DNA from: Adiantum capillus-veneris
Taxonomy: Eukaryota; Streptophyta; Polypodiopsida; Polypodiales; Pteridaceae
Reading direction: 5' to 3'
DNA: 64,000 bases
Assembly: GCA_014529385.2 (NCBI GenBank)
Contig: CM043967.1
Location: 130,195,182 to 130,259,181 of the forward strand
Shown here: positions 43,584 through 54,686 of the stretch, in pieces
Numbering within the stretch: position 1 is the first letter of the stretch
Layout: the number at the start of each line of letters is the position of its first letter
Program-made: the position numbers and the translations under genes
The notes under the pieces: model-generated
Databases searched by the model: none
Told to the model about the DNA's origin: nothing
What the model saw: only the letters and a program-made list of their open reading frames with translations

Positions 43584-45277
43584 AGTCATCATACACGTAT
43601 AAAGTCTATGTGCTCAGATTTGACAAAATTGGTATGTGAGATCTCTTGATGTCCTCCACCGACTGTAAGTTTCAATTTGTGAATTTGACCTGTATTTTGA
43701 CACTTGAGACATTATACGCGTATAAAGTCTTTTGTGGCAGAATGAGGTGACTTTTTTTCCATTGTTTCGTTATCACTCAAGCAACTCTCAACAAGTTCTA
43801 GAATTCTATTTGGACATTTTTTGAGCAAGTTAAGACTTATACAAGCCATAATTTGTAGTTTTCTGTCTCTTGCTCTTTGCAAGCCCAAATGAGCTCCAAA
43901 TTCTACGAAATTTTGGCTAGGGACTTCTTTTATGCTCTAAGACACTGAGATATACTCAAATGTCTGTTTTGACCCAGATTTGGCCTATAAGACTTTATAC
44001 GCGTATAAAGTCTATGTACTCAGATTTCACTTATATCTCTACCCAAGGTACTCCTTGATGCATACAACAAGAATATGTGATTAGATCATATTTTGGATGT
44101 CAAAATTGCTCAAAATCACCAATTTTTAACCTTTACAATCTTGTATCTGCAAAGTCTCTGTACATGCAAAAGTAGGTATCCAAATGAGTTGAAATTTTTC
44201 AAGCAAGCTTAACACATCATTTCCCAACCCCTATGTGGTCAAAAGTGAAATTTGGCTTTTAGATCTGGCCTTGAGACATTCTACGCGTATAAAGTCTATG
44301 TGCTCAGATTTTGACAAAATTTGGTCTATGAACTTGTCTTGTGGTTCTTAACACCCTGGTAAGCTCAGGATTCAATTTTGATCTCTAAAAGTGCAAGCTA
44401 GACATCATACGCGTATGATGTCTAGCTTGTTAGAATGAAGTGAATTTCACTTCATAGGTTCCTCTCTACATTGGCTACTCACAACAAGTTTCATATTTGA
44501 ATTTCAACACTTTTTGAGCAAGTTATGGCCAATACAAGCATTCACTTGCCTAGATGCGTCTTATGGTCTTTGCAAGCCCAAAAGTGATCCAAATTTGATA
44601 GAATTTGGCCTATATGCTCCCTCAATGCTGTAGATCACAAGGGTACACTCAGTTGTAACTTTTGACGTCATATCTTGCCTCTAAGACATCATACGTGTAT
44701 GAAGTCTTTTGCTCAGATTTTAGTTATGTTCCTACCAAAGGTGCCCCTTAGTGTGTAGAACAAGAATATGTGCTCACAGCAAATTTTGGATGTCAAAATT
44801 GCACAAAATCATTAGTTTTACAAGGAAATCCCTTGAAAGAGTAAAATCCCCTTAACTCTCAATCTATAAGTCCAAATGACATGAGATTTGGTGGGTGTGC
44901 TCAACACAACATGCAAAAGATAGGTATAATGTCAAAACTTCATTTTGGCTGCCAGAATCACCCTTGAGACATCATACGTGTATGATGTCTACTGATGAAT
45001 TTTTGGCCAGAACTGATTCACGGGCATCCCCAGGTGTGTAGCACTGGTTTTCAAGTACTTTGGTCAATTTTCATGCAAAATGTGCTCAAAATCACAAGTT
45101 TTCTTGTTTCCTGTTTTAGACACTCAGTCTTTCATCTTTTGGGTGTCAAGAGTTGGTCAAAACTCTAGTTCCAATGTATACTTGGGTAAAACCCCCCTCC
45201 TGAACACAGTGGTGCAGTCAAATTTTCAAAATTTTGTCTCTTAATGCCCCTTGAGACTTTATACGCGTATAAAGTCT
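43584..45277. repeat. Tandem repeat array with eight 24-bp palindromes (leader of D)
   Basis: Eight sites with half-site AGACATCATACG or AGACTTTATACG followed by its near-perfect reverse complement: 43584-43607, 43707-43730, 43990-44013, 44274-44297, 44400-44423, 44684-44707, 44967-44990 and 45254-45277. Start-to-start distances are 123, 283, 284, 126, 284, 283 and 287. A higher-order unit of about 690 bp is visible (TTTTTGAGCAAGTTA and ACAAGAATATGTG recur about 694 bp apart), but most sequence between sites has diverged strongly. Several sites are followed by CTATGTGCTCAGATTT. The pattern suggests binding sites for a dimeric protein or RNA hairpins. Confidence 0.85.
44394..44429. promoter_or_regulatory. 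36-bp perfect palindrome
   Basis: The fifth site of the array extends to a perfect inverted repeat of 18 bases per arm with no loop. The left arm is CAAGCTAGACATCATACG and the right arm is its exact reverse complement. Confidence 0.9.
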
Positions 45278-45805
45278 AAGTTTACAGAATTGCAGCTTTT
45301 GTACACAGAACCCTTGCAAATTCTCTCTTATATGCACATCACTAATCAGACATGAAAAACTATCCACAGAAAGCTGTTTTTTGCATTCTTACTCTCAAAA
45401 GCAGACTTTTTAGTGATTTTAAATGCAAACAAGCAGTTTAGTAAATAAATCAATGATGAATAGCTCTAGATCAGAATCAAATCACTTACCTAAATCTACT
45501 CCTAAAAATCATATGGGGTTTTGCATCTATGAAAAGAAAAACGCTTCAATGCCACACACGGACTAGCAAACGCTTTTATCACCTCACAAATCACTCGACC
45601 ACCAACAACTACTCTAATGTACAAATCCTAACTAAATCTACTTAGTCGCAGACCCTCGGCAAGACACACGCTTTCTGGCTATCCACTTGATCTCGGAATA
45701 ACCTCTTTTGGATCCACTTAAGAAAAATGCTTTCTTAAGCCGAAACTAAAGCAAGCAACCATCACACAAGTGTTAGGAGTAGGAATATCTACCTAAGTCC
45801 TTGTA
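45278..45805 (-). other. Leader of D next to primer site, non-coding
   Basis: Diverged homology to 53140-53500 in element F: both have ACTCCTA, 'CATATGGGGTTTT' or 'CCTATGGGGTTTT', and 'CGCTTTTA' then 'CACCTCACAAATCACTC'. No coding features. Confidence 0.6.
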
Positions 45806-45823
45806 TCCCTAGCAATGGCGCCA
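45806..45823 (-). promoter_or_regulatory. Primer-binding site of D
   Basis: Minus-strand TGGCGCCATTGCTAGGGA one base from the LTR, three mismatches to the tRNA-Asp(GTC) complement. Confidence 0.78.
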
Positions 45824-45824
45824 A

Positions 45825-46766
45825 TGTTGCGAGAGCGAATCACGCCAACCATAAAGTGCATGCAACACAACCTAGATCAACATAATGTCAATCAAGGACA
45901 CAGATGACACGACAGGCACACGGAAGAAATCTCTTTAGCTTGTCATGCTAAGACCATCCTACACATACAACACTCTGGAAGGCCAACTAAACCACAACTT
46001 AGAATGTGACTGCTCTCAACTACACCACCTAAGCCACATACACACAACGAAAGGAAACCCATCAAATCATACCAGAATCTCACAAAACTTAAGGAACATC
46101 ATCCACTCACTAGGATACACCTATCCCTAAGCCTCTACACTCAAAATCCTAGCTCTAAACCCATCTGTAGAAAACGGGTATAAAGACAGAGCCGAATTCC
46201 GTAAGTGCCCAAAACTAAAATCTATGAGTACCTATGCATAGCTTATGTTTCCATGATTCTAATGACTACTTGCAAGAAAATAGACATCATTTGATATACT
46301 TACAGTCGCAAATAGCTCGTAGATGCACGAGCACGTTTGCTCCATTCCGCGAGGAATGCTTGGCATTGTCGCATAGCTCTTGCCAAGGCTAGCGCGATGG
46401 TGAGGTTGGATCTACAATGTGGTGAATGAGCAGGGAGTAGCGTCAGAATGAAGCTCACGCCCTCTCTCTTCCTCTCTCTCACACAGTCAATGGCAGCTTC
46501 AAACTATTGATTATCATAAAAAAAATTTACAAAAATGACCTAGGTACCTTATATACTAAGGCTACCTTAGGTTAACCAAAAATAGAGTTTGAGGGGTTAA
46601 ATGGCTTGGTATTTAAAATCTAGAAGTGCCATTGCACCCCAGCTTCTGCAACTAGACTACCTACTTATCACAAATGATGTTTATGACCATAATCCGCAGC
46701 ATTTTCTAAATCTCAAAAAATAAGACTTTGGTGAGTTATGTCGTGTTGTTGACCCCCCAGTCAACA
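45825..46766 (-). repeat. 5' LTR of D (942 bp)
   Basis: On the minus strand it runs TGTTGACTGGGG to CTCGCAACA. A TATA-like TATATAAGG lies at about 46547-46556, followed on the element strand by a purine-rich GAGAGAGAGG stretch (46462-46482). At the right edge the sequence changes from LTR to pol of E at GGTAC (46767-46771). The LTR is related in layout to those of F and G. Confidence 0.75.
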
Positions 46767-46875
46767 GGTACACTTTTCCATTTTTCAAGGCTGTAACCAT
46801 ACCCCATAACTCTCTTTTTATCTTTGCATAGTTTCTTTGGCGAGCACTTACTACCTTTGCTCCAAATCTCACCAC
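46767..46875 (-). pseudogene. RNase H fragment of E
   Basis: Residues MVRFGAKVVSARQRNYAKIKREL and WGMVTALKNGKVYL are typical of a Gypsy RNase H around its catalytic glutamate. The frame then enters the LTR of D, which marks the insertion point. Confidence 0.75.
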
Positions 46876-47093
46876 CTACTTGTGTCCTTCTTTGTCATCT
46901 TGCCCTATTGCCCATCCAATTCGTATAGGACTGGTGTCTACTTTCACAATTACTGGCCTTTGACACTCATAGTTTACCTTTCTCAAAGTTGGTGCTGACT
47001 AGAGCAACTCCTTTATCTTTTTCATGGATTTTACATGTGCTTTTGTCCATTTAAACTTCTGATTCTTTTGAAGAAATTGATAAAGAGGATCAG

Positions 47094-47971
47094 CTACATG
47101 TGCATAATGTGGAATCCAAATAACATAAAAAACACATGCTCCCTTCTAACCTCGGTGATGCTAGTGCATGTTTCTTTCATTATTTGGATGGCATCTACCT
47201 TTGTTGGACAAGGTTTCCTACCATATGGCCCGCACATGTGCCCCACAATGAGCACTTCATTGACACCAAACATACACTTTTTCCCTGACAAAGTAAGATT
47301 CACTTCCTCCAACCTAGATAGAATTTTATCACAATCATTTATGTGATTTTTCACAAATCTGCGGCACCCCCTGATATCCAAAGCTTCATCTTTTCCACCT
47401 TCTTCACATCCTTTGATAGGAAAATCATCAATGAAAGGCATTGTGATTTGAGGAATAAAGTCACGTAAGACCTTATTCATCCCATTCATCATATGTGCAA
47501 CCGAGTTGGTTACTTCCTGCGGCAAGGTACACATCCTTACCAAACCCAAAGGTTCCTCATGGTTGTCAAGTCTCAAATTTCAATTGCAAGCTAAAATTGA
47601 TCATACCCTGAGTAGAGATCCCCCATCGAGTAGATTGTCCTCCTTGCAAACACCTCTATACCTACATTTCTAATTGTCACCTTGTTCACTGGTTGCATAT
47701 CTTGGATGAAGCGTAGAGCACCATTCTTCTTTGGAACTATGAACCGCCCGTTTGAGTATGGAGCACAAGAAGGCTCCAAAATCCCCATTTTGATATTTTC
47801 ATTCAATAGCTCTACTAGCTTGGGCAAATGAGCCTTTGGAACCGGAATAGGCCACAGATTCCAAGGCACATGAGGTATTGTAAAAATTACCATAAGAGCT
47901 ACAATAGAAGGATCAACACATCCTGTCTCATGTGGCTCAAATACAAAAGCCTTACCATGCTTTGAAAACAT
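47094..47971 (-). pseudogene. Reverse transcriptase of E (frameshifted)
   Basis: Frame 47971-47591 reads KHGKAFVF, IPHVPWNLWPIPVPKAHLPK, ILEPSCAPYSN, VPKKNGALRFIQDMQPVNKV and YSMGDLYSGYDQF. After a break near 47580 the frame 47576-47094 has GLVRMCTLPQEVTNSVAHM, the catalytic MPFIDDFPIKG (F-I-D-D), HINDCDKILSRLEEVNLTLSG and CGPYGRKPCPTKVDAI. About 20 residues around the fingers-palm border are missing. The catalytic aspartates are present, but the gene is broken. Confidence 0.88.
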
Positions 47972-48022
47972 TTCTTTGAATCACTTTATCTCCTCATGTG
48001 TTAGAAACTCCTCGCAACCAAT

Positions 48023-48505
48023 CTACAACTCTTGAAAAGACTCCTTTCTGAAGGTATGCCCAATCTTTTTAGGATTCCTCAAACTTGGTTGCAAAGAATC
48101 TTTCTCAATCTTTTCCTTGTTGTTGGGTGGTAAGGGTGAAGCTACTGGTTTCACCTTCTTTGGTACACTCTTGTATTTAGTTTCAACATGGACTTTTCGG
48201 CCAACTGTTTGCTTAAAACATTGGTTTTCTTTAAAGGCTTCTATTACTTGATACATTTACATAGAGCATGCTTCCACAACTTCATTTTCAAGATACAAAA
48301 TAGAGTCCATTATAGCATCAAGCTCACCCGTAGTATCTACAATAGAAACTTGTTCACCCAAATCCAAAACACTTTCATTAGGCTCTAGCAACCCACTCTC
48401 TTTCATGCATATTTGTATATTATGTACATATTGCCTCTCACATCTCTTCAAACCTTCATTTTTTGTAAAACATATTGATCCATTTCTTGTTACCAAGGAG
48501 CCCAT
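48023..48505 (-). pseudogene. Protease-RT linker of E
   Basis: Two frames, 48505-48257 and 48256-48023. The second reads VGRKVHVETKYKSVPKKVKPVASPLPP then NPKKIGHTFRKESFQEL, a conserved spacer before RT in this lineage. It is broken by stops. Confidence 0.65.
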
Positions 48506-48960
48506 TGAGAAAATGTCACCTATTTTTGGATCAGGCGAGACCCTTTTTCTTTATGTACCAATGCAATCCCGCATTACAATGGTACTTGGCCAAAACCCAA
48601 CATTTCTCTATGATCATGAAACTCTTTGCTCACCTTTGGTAGAGGATGATCTCTGAGGTTGTCACAATTTCTTTCATGGTTTACACAAACTGTGAGAAAT
48701 TGAACAACACTTTTACCATCTTTACTTCATATCCTAGCATAACGTGAACCATCATCCATTACCTTTGTTTCCATTCAAACTCCCACAATTTAGGGTTGTC
48801 CAAGGATAAGATGATATGGAGATGTGTCTTGTATAAAGAAGTTTTGTTTGACCTTTACATCACCTATTGTCACCTTTACACTCGGACATGCTTCCTACAA
48901 TTCACCTCTGATGGATTGTTTGCCACTCTCACCATCCAACCATGTTTTGTTTGGCCATTT

Positions 48961-49146
48961 TCATTTGTTGTAAAGAATTTTTGACATGATATTTATTTCA
49001 GAACCATGGTCAATTAAGGCAACAAATGGTTCTTCAAGATCACCTACCTTGACCAATGTCTCTGTAGTAGCCCGTTCCCAATGGCTTCTACAATAGTGAC
49101 TCCTAGGAATACTTTGAGATTCTTCCCCATCATCAGCAAATTTCAC
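48961..49146 (-). pseudogene. Retropepsin fragment of E (D-H-G)
   Basis: ATTETLVKVGDLEEPFVALIDHGSEINIMS is the N-terminal part of a retropepsin, with D-H-G where most have D-S/T-G. The D-H-G form is, to my recollection, normal for this lineage. The C-terminal half (48900-48510) is decayed. Confidence 0.7.
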
Positions 49147-49158
49147 TTGCCTTACATT

Positions 49159-50883
49159 CTAAGAAGACTGGTAGCATCCCACCATAGCTTCATCACCTTC
49201 TTTAGCACGCACTTGTACTCCTTGTGTCTTCACAGTACCGCCTTCATTTTGTGGGCAAATAGACTCTCCAAGTGTTTGCTTCTTTCTCTTGATGATGTCA
49301 ATAATTTTTTCATGGAATTCACACTTGGATATGCGAAGCACCTCCCCCAAATTAAACTCAACCTTGCTATTCAAAATCCTCTCCTCTAGAACTTTCTTCA
49401 AGTCTGTAGCAAGCTCAATGTTAGATTGTAGTTTGCAAGTTGTTCCTTTTGGCTTACCTTTTGTTGACTCCTTTTTTTTCATATTGTAGATTCCTCCATG
49501 GTCACTTCTGGTGAAGGTGCCTCCTGTGTTCGTGGTGCTCACAAAGGTGCTGCATCATTCCTTCGTCCACTCTCTAGCTCTTTTTGAAGGCCCTGCATCA
49601 CCATTTTTACACCTACGCTTTTCTTCTACAATGGCTTCATGGCTTTGGAAGTTTGTAATGTAGGCATGCACAGACATTGAATCCACTGGATCACTCCACC
49701 TTGTTTCTAGACATATGCAATCACCTGTTTCATGTAGAATCTCTTTTCTAATCTTTCCCTTTTAAGATAATTCCATGACATTTGGCCAAAGTTGACCATG
49801 ATGATCAATCACCTCTTCATCAGATGATCAATATTTACTCCATAAGTAGCTGCCTCAACTGAAGAGGTGACATGGTTAGTTGCCATATCTTCAACTAAGG
49901 TTTGCCTTCCCCCCTTCCCAAAGTCAGTTCTCAAGGGTAGGCTTGTCTCTCTTAAGTGGATTTTACCATCCTTAAAAAAGACAACATCTTTTGTCAAAGC
50001 ATCACTAAAACTATCACAATCCCTTCCTTGGGCTATTGCCTTTGCCTAGGAAGTGGCCCTGATGGTTGGCCTTTTTCTTCAAGCTTTGTAAGCTTCACCT
50101 TCAAGTCACGCGTTCCCTTCACAAGCTCATGTAGCATGGACTCATCAAACTTAGGAGCTATAAAAGTAGGCTTTACCATTTTGTCAGAAGTTGAGGTGGA
50201 AGAACTTGTAGTGTTTACTACCATCTTGTCCCTTCTTCTTTGCCGTTTGGCAAGCAGTGAGACAACACATTCAACCTCATTCTAGTCGGTCTTTACTCCT
50301 TGCTTAGCATCTTCACCTTCAAGAAGAAGCTCCAAATTTTCTTGAAACTCTTTACCTGTAGCTTGTAAGAAAAGATCTGTCTTCTCTACATCTACTGTGG
50401 CCTTTTTTGTCCTGGTGAGTTGTGAATAGGTGCTGCTCGAATTCCCTAAGTAGCTATGTTATTGATAGTCATTGCTTTGTCTTGACTGCCGATTCTAAGA
50501 TTGTCCTTTTGCTCACTCTCTCAAAGTCCTCCATGAAATATTTCTCCTTTAAAGCTACTTTGAGTTCTTCCCAAATTCTCCCATGCCCATCTTTAATTTC
50601 CCTAACATGTTCCCTAATTTCTGGAGCAACAACTAGCTCAAAGCTTTGAATCATCTCACCTTCTGACACATGATGCAGCTCCATCTCCTTCACATACTCA
50701 CACAAGTACTTGGTTACATCTTTTCTAGTCCATTCTAATGACGACTGCTTGTATAGATTTGGTTGTTAAAATCTCCCTTCTTTCAGTGGCATATTGTTGT
50801 TGCATGAACATTGCAAATGCTTGAAGCATTTGCATTGTTGCTGGGTCAAAATGCATACCATGTTGCTCCACATGATCACCCAT
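49159..50883 (-). pseudogene. gag of E (many breaks)
   Basis: ATG at 50881-50883 opens MGDHVEQHGMHFDPATM with a Met/Gln-rich helix (about 50 codons to a TAG near 50727). Frame 50705-50469 has MIQSFELVVAPEIREHVREI and FMEDFERVSK. Frame 50224-50033 has LHELVKGTRDLKVKLTKLEEK. Frame 49997-49809 has FFKDGKIHLRETSLPLRTDFGKGG. Frame 49542-49159 is Lys-rich with FHEKIIDIIKRKK. I see no intact zinc knuckle. Confidence 0.75.
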
Positions 50884-50910
50884 AGTTACCCACAAACTCT
50901 CACCCTAGCA

Positions 50911-50930
50911 GATTCGCGTCGGGTTCGCCA
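50911..50930 (-). promoter_or_regulatory. Primer-binding site of E
   Basis: Minus-strand TGGCGAACCCGACGCGAATC lies six bases from the LTR start at 50937. It begins TGG as a primer site must and is in the right place, but I cannot assign the tRNA with confidence. Confidence 0.65.
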
Positions 50931-50936
50931 AAAATA

Positions 50937-52500
50937 TGTTGAGAAGTTTGCGGTCTTGCCAAGAAAGCACCGGGCTTTTGGCTGTGAGAGGACTCCAAAA
51001 ACTATATGAAGGAGTTATACCATAGATGCCACGAAGTCTAGGTTTGAAAGGAAGTGCAATCAAAGAAGCCCCGCTCTTTCTCTCTTGCACTCACACACAC
51101 AAAGAAGAAACACAAAAGAAAATATCAAAACAACACAAAGATGAAAAGATCAAGACTATGATCGTATCATATCATGGGTAATATGAAAGGTTTAATAGAT
51201 GAGTTAATGGCATTCGATCTTTGCCGACCAAATAGGATACGAATTGTTCTTTGGAATTGTAATTTTATGCTTACCATAATATATATGTTTTGTTTAGTGA
51301 TTGGGATTAATTGTGTGTACAAATCCTCTTGGTTCATAGCAAGATAACTACACTTATGTCAAATGAAAAGTTATAGTCTATAAGGGGTAGTATGATGGGA
51401 TCCAGTGAAAGAAATATTTCATTAAGCCTTTTTGGACCAAAGAGAAACATTATACATTGTTGAAAGTGTATTTTATGGCTAATCCAAACGTTAATTGCAA
51501 TAGATTGCACATAGTGAAAGCGATATAAATTCACATCATGGATTATTCATCTAGGATAACTCTAGTATGGGAAAAATGTAGATATGAGAGAAGAGAAGAG
51601 AATAGAACTTTCCCTCCCAAACCCTATTCTTGCCCGTAGGCAATAAGGATACTTCGGGGAGAGATGTACCTTGTTCACTAGTATTTCTTCACAAGAAGGT
51701 TATTGATAGAGCGTTGTTGCTTGAATGCCTTCAAGAGAAACAATTAGGAGACAAGAGAGATGGAGATAGGAGTAGAGGTAGAAATAGTAGAAGACATGCA
51801 GGTATAGATTGGGATTGAAGATGAAAAACCAAAAAATCAACAAAATAACAAAGCAAAAAAAACACCTTACTTATCAACCCCTTCGAGAGTATTTGCCAAT
51901 TTGATGAAGATGGCAAGAGATAGAAGACTTCAGCCTTGATTGACTAGAGTTGATGTTTACAAGGATGCTTTCAAGTTTAGTTAGCCTTCCTCAAAGGCAA
52001 GTGTGGAGCTAAAGGCTAATTTGACATGAATCCTATCACTCCCTCTGAATGAATTTCAAAGAAGAAGAGGTCCCTTTTTATAGGTGAAGGGAACGCCCAA
52101 GGGCTACACAAGAAAGAGAAGATCCAATGTGAACAGGAAGTGGCAAAGTTTGAAAGGGGCTGTCCCTACATGATGTGGGCAGCCTGGGGTCCACTATTTT
52201 GATCATATCTCCTCAACCGTGGCTGCAAATAAAAAAAGTAAAAATAGGGACAAAAAATTCAGCTCATAAGCTACGACCCCCATTTTATATACGTTTTCCA
52301 ATTTGGATTGAAACCTTGTGTAGAAAAATCATCAAAATAGGGTACATTTCTGGCAGCAAAAGTCTTCTTGTGGTTCCCTTAGCCTAGACTTTCATTTGAT
52401 TCCGATGGACACCTCATGCAATATGAAAGCATGACATTGCTCCTTGACAAAGTTTTGTAATCATCCTTGCATTAATGCATTAAAATAGGTGTATATTTGA
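50937..52500 (-). repeat. 5' LTR of E (right edge unresolved)
   Basis: The element-strand end is CTTCTCAACA next to the primer site. A TATA box (CTATAAAAAGG on the minus strand) lies at about 52073-52084, which puts the U3 to its right. The start of the LTR could be anywhere from about 52300 to 52590, and the AT microsatellite at 52591 gives an outer limit. Confidence 0.55.
52073..52084 (-). promoter_or_regulatory. TATA box in LTR of E
   Basis: Minus-strand CACCTATAAAAAGGGACC context, a strong plant TATA box form. Confidence 0.65.
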
Positions 52501-52588
52501 GAATCATGCAAGCTAATGTCCCAATAGGATTTGATTCCTTCATAGTAGCTATTAAAAAGAAATATAATAAAAATATTAAAAAAACATA

Positions 52589-52660
<72 letters not shown>

Positions 52661-52956
52661 GAAGTTACCCTAGATATTGGATCTAGCTAGGACATGAGAT
52701 GATAATGAGATAGTAGAAAGAAAGAACCAATGCTTTTTGCCCCAAGTTAAAGAAGCGGAGCTATTGATGCTTTTTCCCAAAGTACTTTCTAACGGTAAAG
52801 TAATAATATGTTACCCTTGAGATAAATATTAGGATGAGATAGAAAGCTTATTATTATTCTTAGATATGCATATTTATATTATAGGAAATATACTTATGTA
52901 TCCAAAATGTTGCAAGATAGATCTTGTACCATTCGTTCCCACTATGTACGTGTCAC
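52501..52956. other. Non-coding interval with AT microsatellite
   Basis: Apart from the AT tract there is only AT-rich DNA. It separates the LTR of E from the leader of F. No coding or RNA feature is seen. Confidence 0.5.
52591..52657. repeat. (AT)33 microsatellite
   Basis: 67 bases of uninterrupted AT/TA. Confidence 0.95.
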
Positions 52957-53503
52957 AGCACGACAACGCATATAATGTCTTCTTTTGAGACTTTGAAGTT
53001 TTCTTACACATATCTCTTGCAGATGTATTGTTTATGCCCAGTAACATCCAACCATGTTCAATCAACCATTGATGCTTGTTTATTGCAATTATGTCCCCAA
53101 ATTCAATTCTTAAGATTGCAAATGCAAACAAGCAAACAAGCAACTCTACTCTATGATAGTCGGCTCTAGATCTCAATCACAAGTTCTACTTATCCTACTC
53201 CTACACATCCTATGGGGTTTTTGTATTCATGAGTAGAAAAACACTTTACTACCAAGTTTACGCTTTTAACACCTCACAAATCACTCACTCCTTAACTACA
53301 ATAACTACAACAATATTGTCAAACGCCAATGACCTGGGCAAGCCCTATGCCCACTCAAACCTCTCTACAATCTCGAAAGTCCTATGTTGGATTCTACCTA
53401 AAGTGAAGTAATAAAATTTTAGTGAACCAAAAGAGACTTTTACCTCATAGGATCAGTGTAAGGTCACCTACGTAACACTGAGTATACATATATGGCTACA
53501 CTA
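52957..53503 (-). other. Leader remnant of element F
   Basis: Related to the leader of D at 45420-45805. A decayed copy of the palindrome sits at 52957-52980: its right half ACGCATATAATGTCT is nearly intact and its left half is lost. The primer site expected beside the LTR is degraded (GGCTACACTA at about 53493-53502). Confidence 0.6.
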
Positions 53504-54119
53504 TGTTGGCGGATACGCCACAAGCGAACGCTAGCATAGCGAGAACAAAACTAACAACTCTATGTCAACCAAGGATGAAGCTTAACCCGTAGGCGCATGG
53601 AAACAAGGAGATGGATGTCAATCACCTTCTCAACCTTCTAAGACAATCTCTACTCAAGGAAATCAAATATAGATGCTCTATGCACTAGTGAACACAACTC
53701 AACCTACAATGCTCATGCTATCCGAGACTAGACCAAACACATTCGAAAAGTCACAAAACTCATAGGAAACACTCTCCTCATCAAGAGGTCATTACCCTAT
53801 GGACTCTGACTTGATATCCTACCTAGAACCACCCCATGTGACAATCGCACATAAAGACAAGCAGCAAAATGCATGTCACCACTTTTCGATTTGTATGATC
53901 CTAATATGTAGCTCTTCTCTTTGTGAACCCACAGGTATAAACAAATCACTAAACAGACACATGGTTTTCAAGAAAACCCACCCAAAAGCTTTTAGGAGCT
54001 CGCTTCGCGACACCGAAATCATGCAAGCTTGGCGTTGGATTGAAGCCCTAGCTGTTGCTAACGCATTGGTGGTGTCGCTTTCGCAATGGATGCTCCATAG
54101 AGCGTGTAGGGAAGAGAAG

Positions 54120-54169
<50 letters not shown>

Positions 54170-54364
54170 GCACAGTAAACTTGAGATTTGATTAATTCAA
54201 AAGTTGTTTTAGGGCTACAAAAATTGGCTTTTATACGATTCCTCCTTAGAGGCTCGTTCCCACAAAGAATATAGGCTGCTTAAACCATTACAAAATGTCA
54301 TTCCGTTTCTAAAAATAGTGATACAAAAAGTTGGGAAGAGCTTCTTCTATGTTCGGTGTCAACA
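53504..54364 (-). repeat. LTR of element F (861 bp)
   Basis: On the minus strand it runs TGTTGACACCGAACAT to ATCCGCCAACA. A TATA-like CGTATAAAAGCC lies at about 54226-54237, and on the element strand a (GA)n tract (plus-strand CT, 54123-54167) follows. 'TTTTGTAGCCCTA' and 'TTTTGAATTAATCAA' are shared with the LTR of G. It is the 5' LTR of a minus-strand element with only a leader remnant to its left. Confidence 0.72.
54123..54167. repeat. (CT)22 microsatellite in LTR of F
   Basis: 45 bases of uninterrupted TC, about 60 bases from the TATA-like box. Confidence 0.95.
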
Positions 54365-54453
54365 CACTACATGGTCTGCATTAGCACAATGTTGATGCCC
54401 ATGCACAACACATACCCTAGGGAAATACACCATTGTCCAAGAGAACTCCAACT

Positions 54454-54626
54454 AGGAGGGGGGAGGCATTGTTAATGCAAACCCAATGTGCTAAAAAAGG
54501 CATTGTTTTCTATGATTTGGGGTTTTTTGTGTTTGATTGCAATTTTTTTTTGGTGAACACGAGTACTCATACCCTTATCTAACTTGAATCTACATATATA
54601 TGAGAAAAAATGCCAAAAATGAGCCT

Positions 54627-54686
<60 letters not shown>

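Larger units (their letters stand above)
42778..46766 (-). mobile_element. LTR element D, 5' part only, inserted in E
   Basis: Minus-strand element with a 942-bp LTR at its right, a tRNA-Asp-type primer site, a leader of about 2.9 kb full of diverged repeats with eight palindromic sites, and the first 30 or so codons of a gag ORF. The gag is cut at the junction with element A, so D has lost its gag body, any pol and the 3' LTR. The insertion edge on the right is sharp: pol of E is interrupted at 46767. Confidence 0.72.
46767..52500 (-). mobile_element. Ty3/Gypsy element E, decayed relic, truncated by D
   Basis: Minus-strand element with LTR (from 50937 rightwards), primer site, gag, protease, RT and RNase H, in many short frames. 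It ends at D in the RNase H. The remainder (integrase, 3' LTR) should have been to the left of D and is missing. The protease (ALIDHGSEINIMS), RT (FIQDMQPVNKVTI, SMGDLYSGYDQF, MPFIDD) and RNase H differ clearly from those of B, so it is another Gypsy lineage, whose clade I cannot fix. The right boundary of the LTR is not resolved. Confidence 0.75.

Noticed and set aside
43584-45277. CRISPR-like array of regularly spaced repeats
   Set aside because: Spacers are 100-260 bp and diverged tandem repeats of each other, the repeats are full palindromes, there are no cas genes, and the setting is a plant retrotransposon leader.
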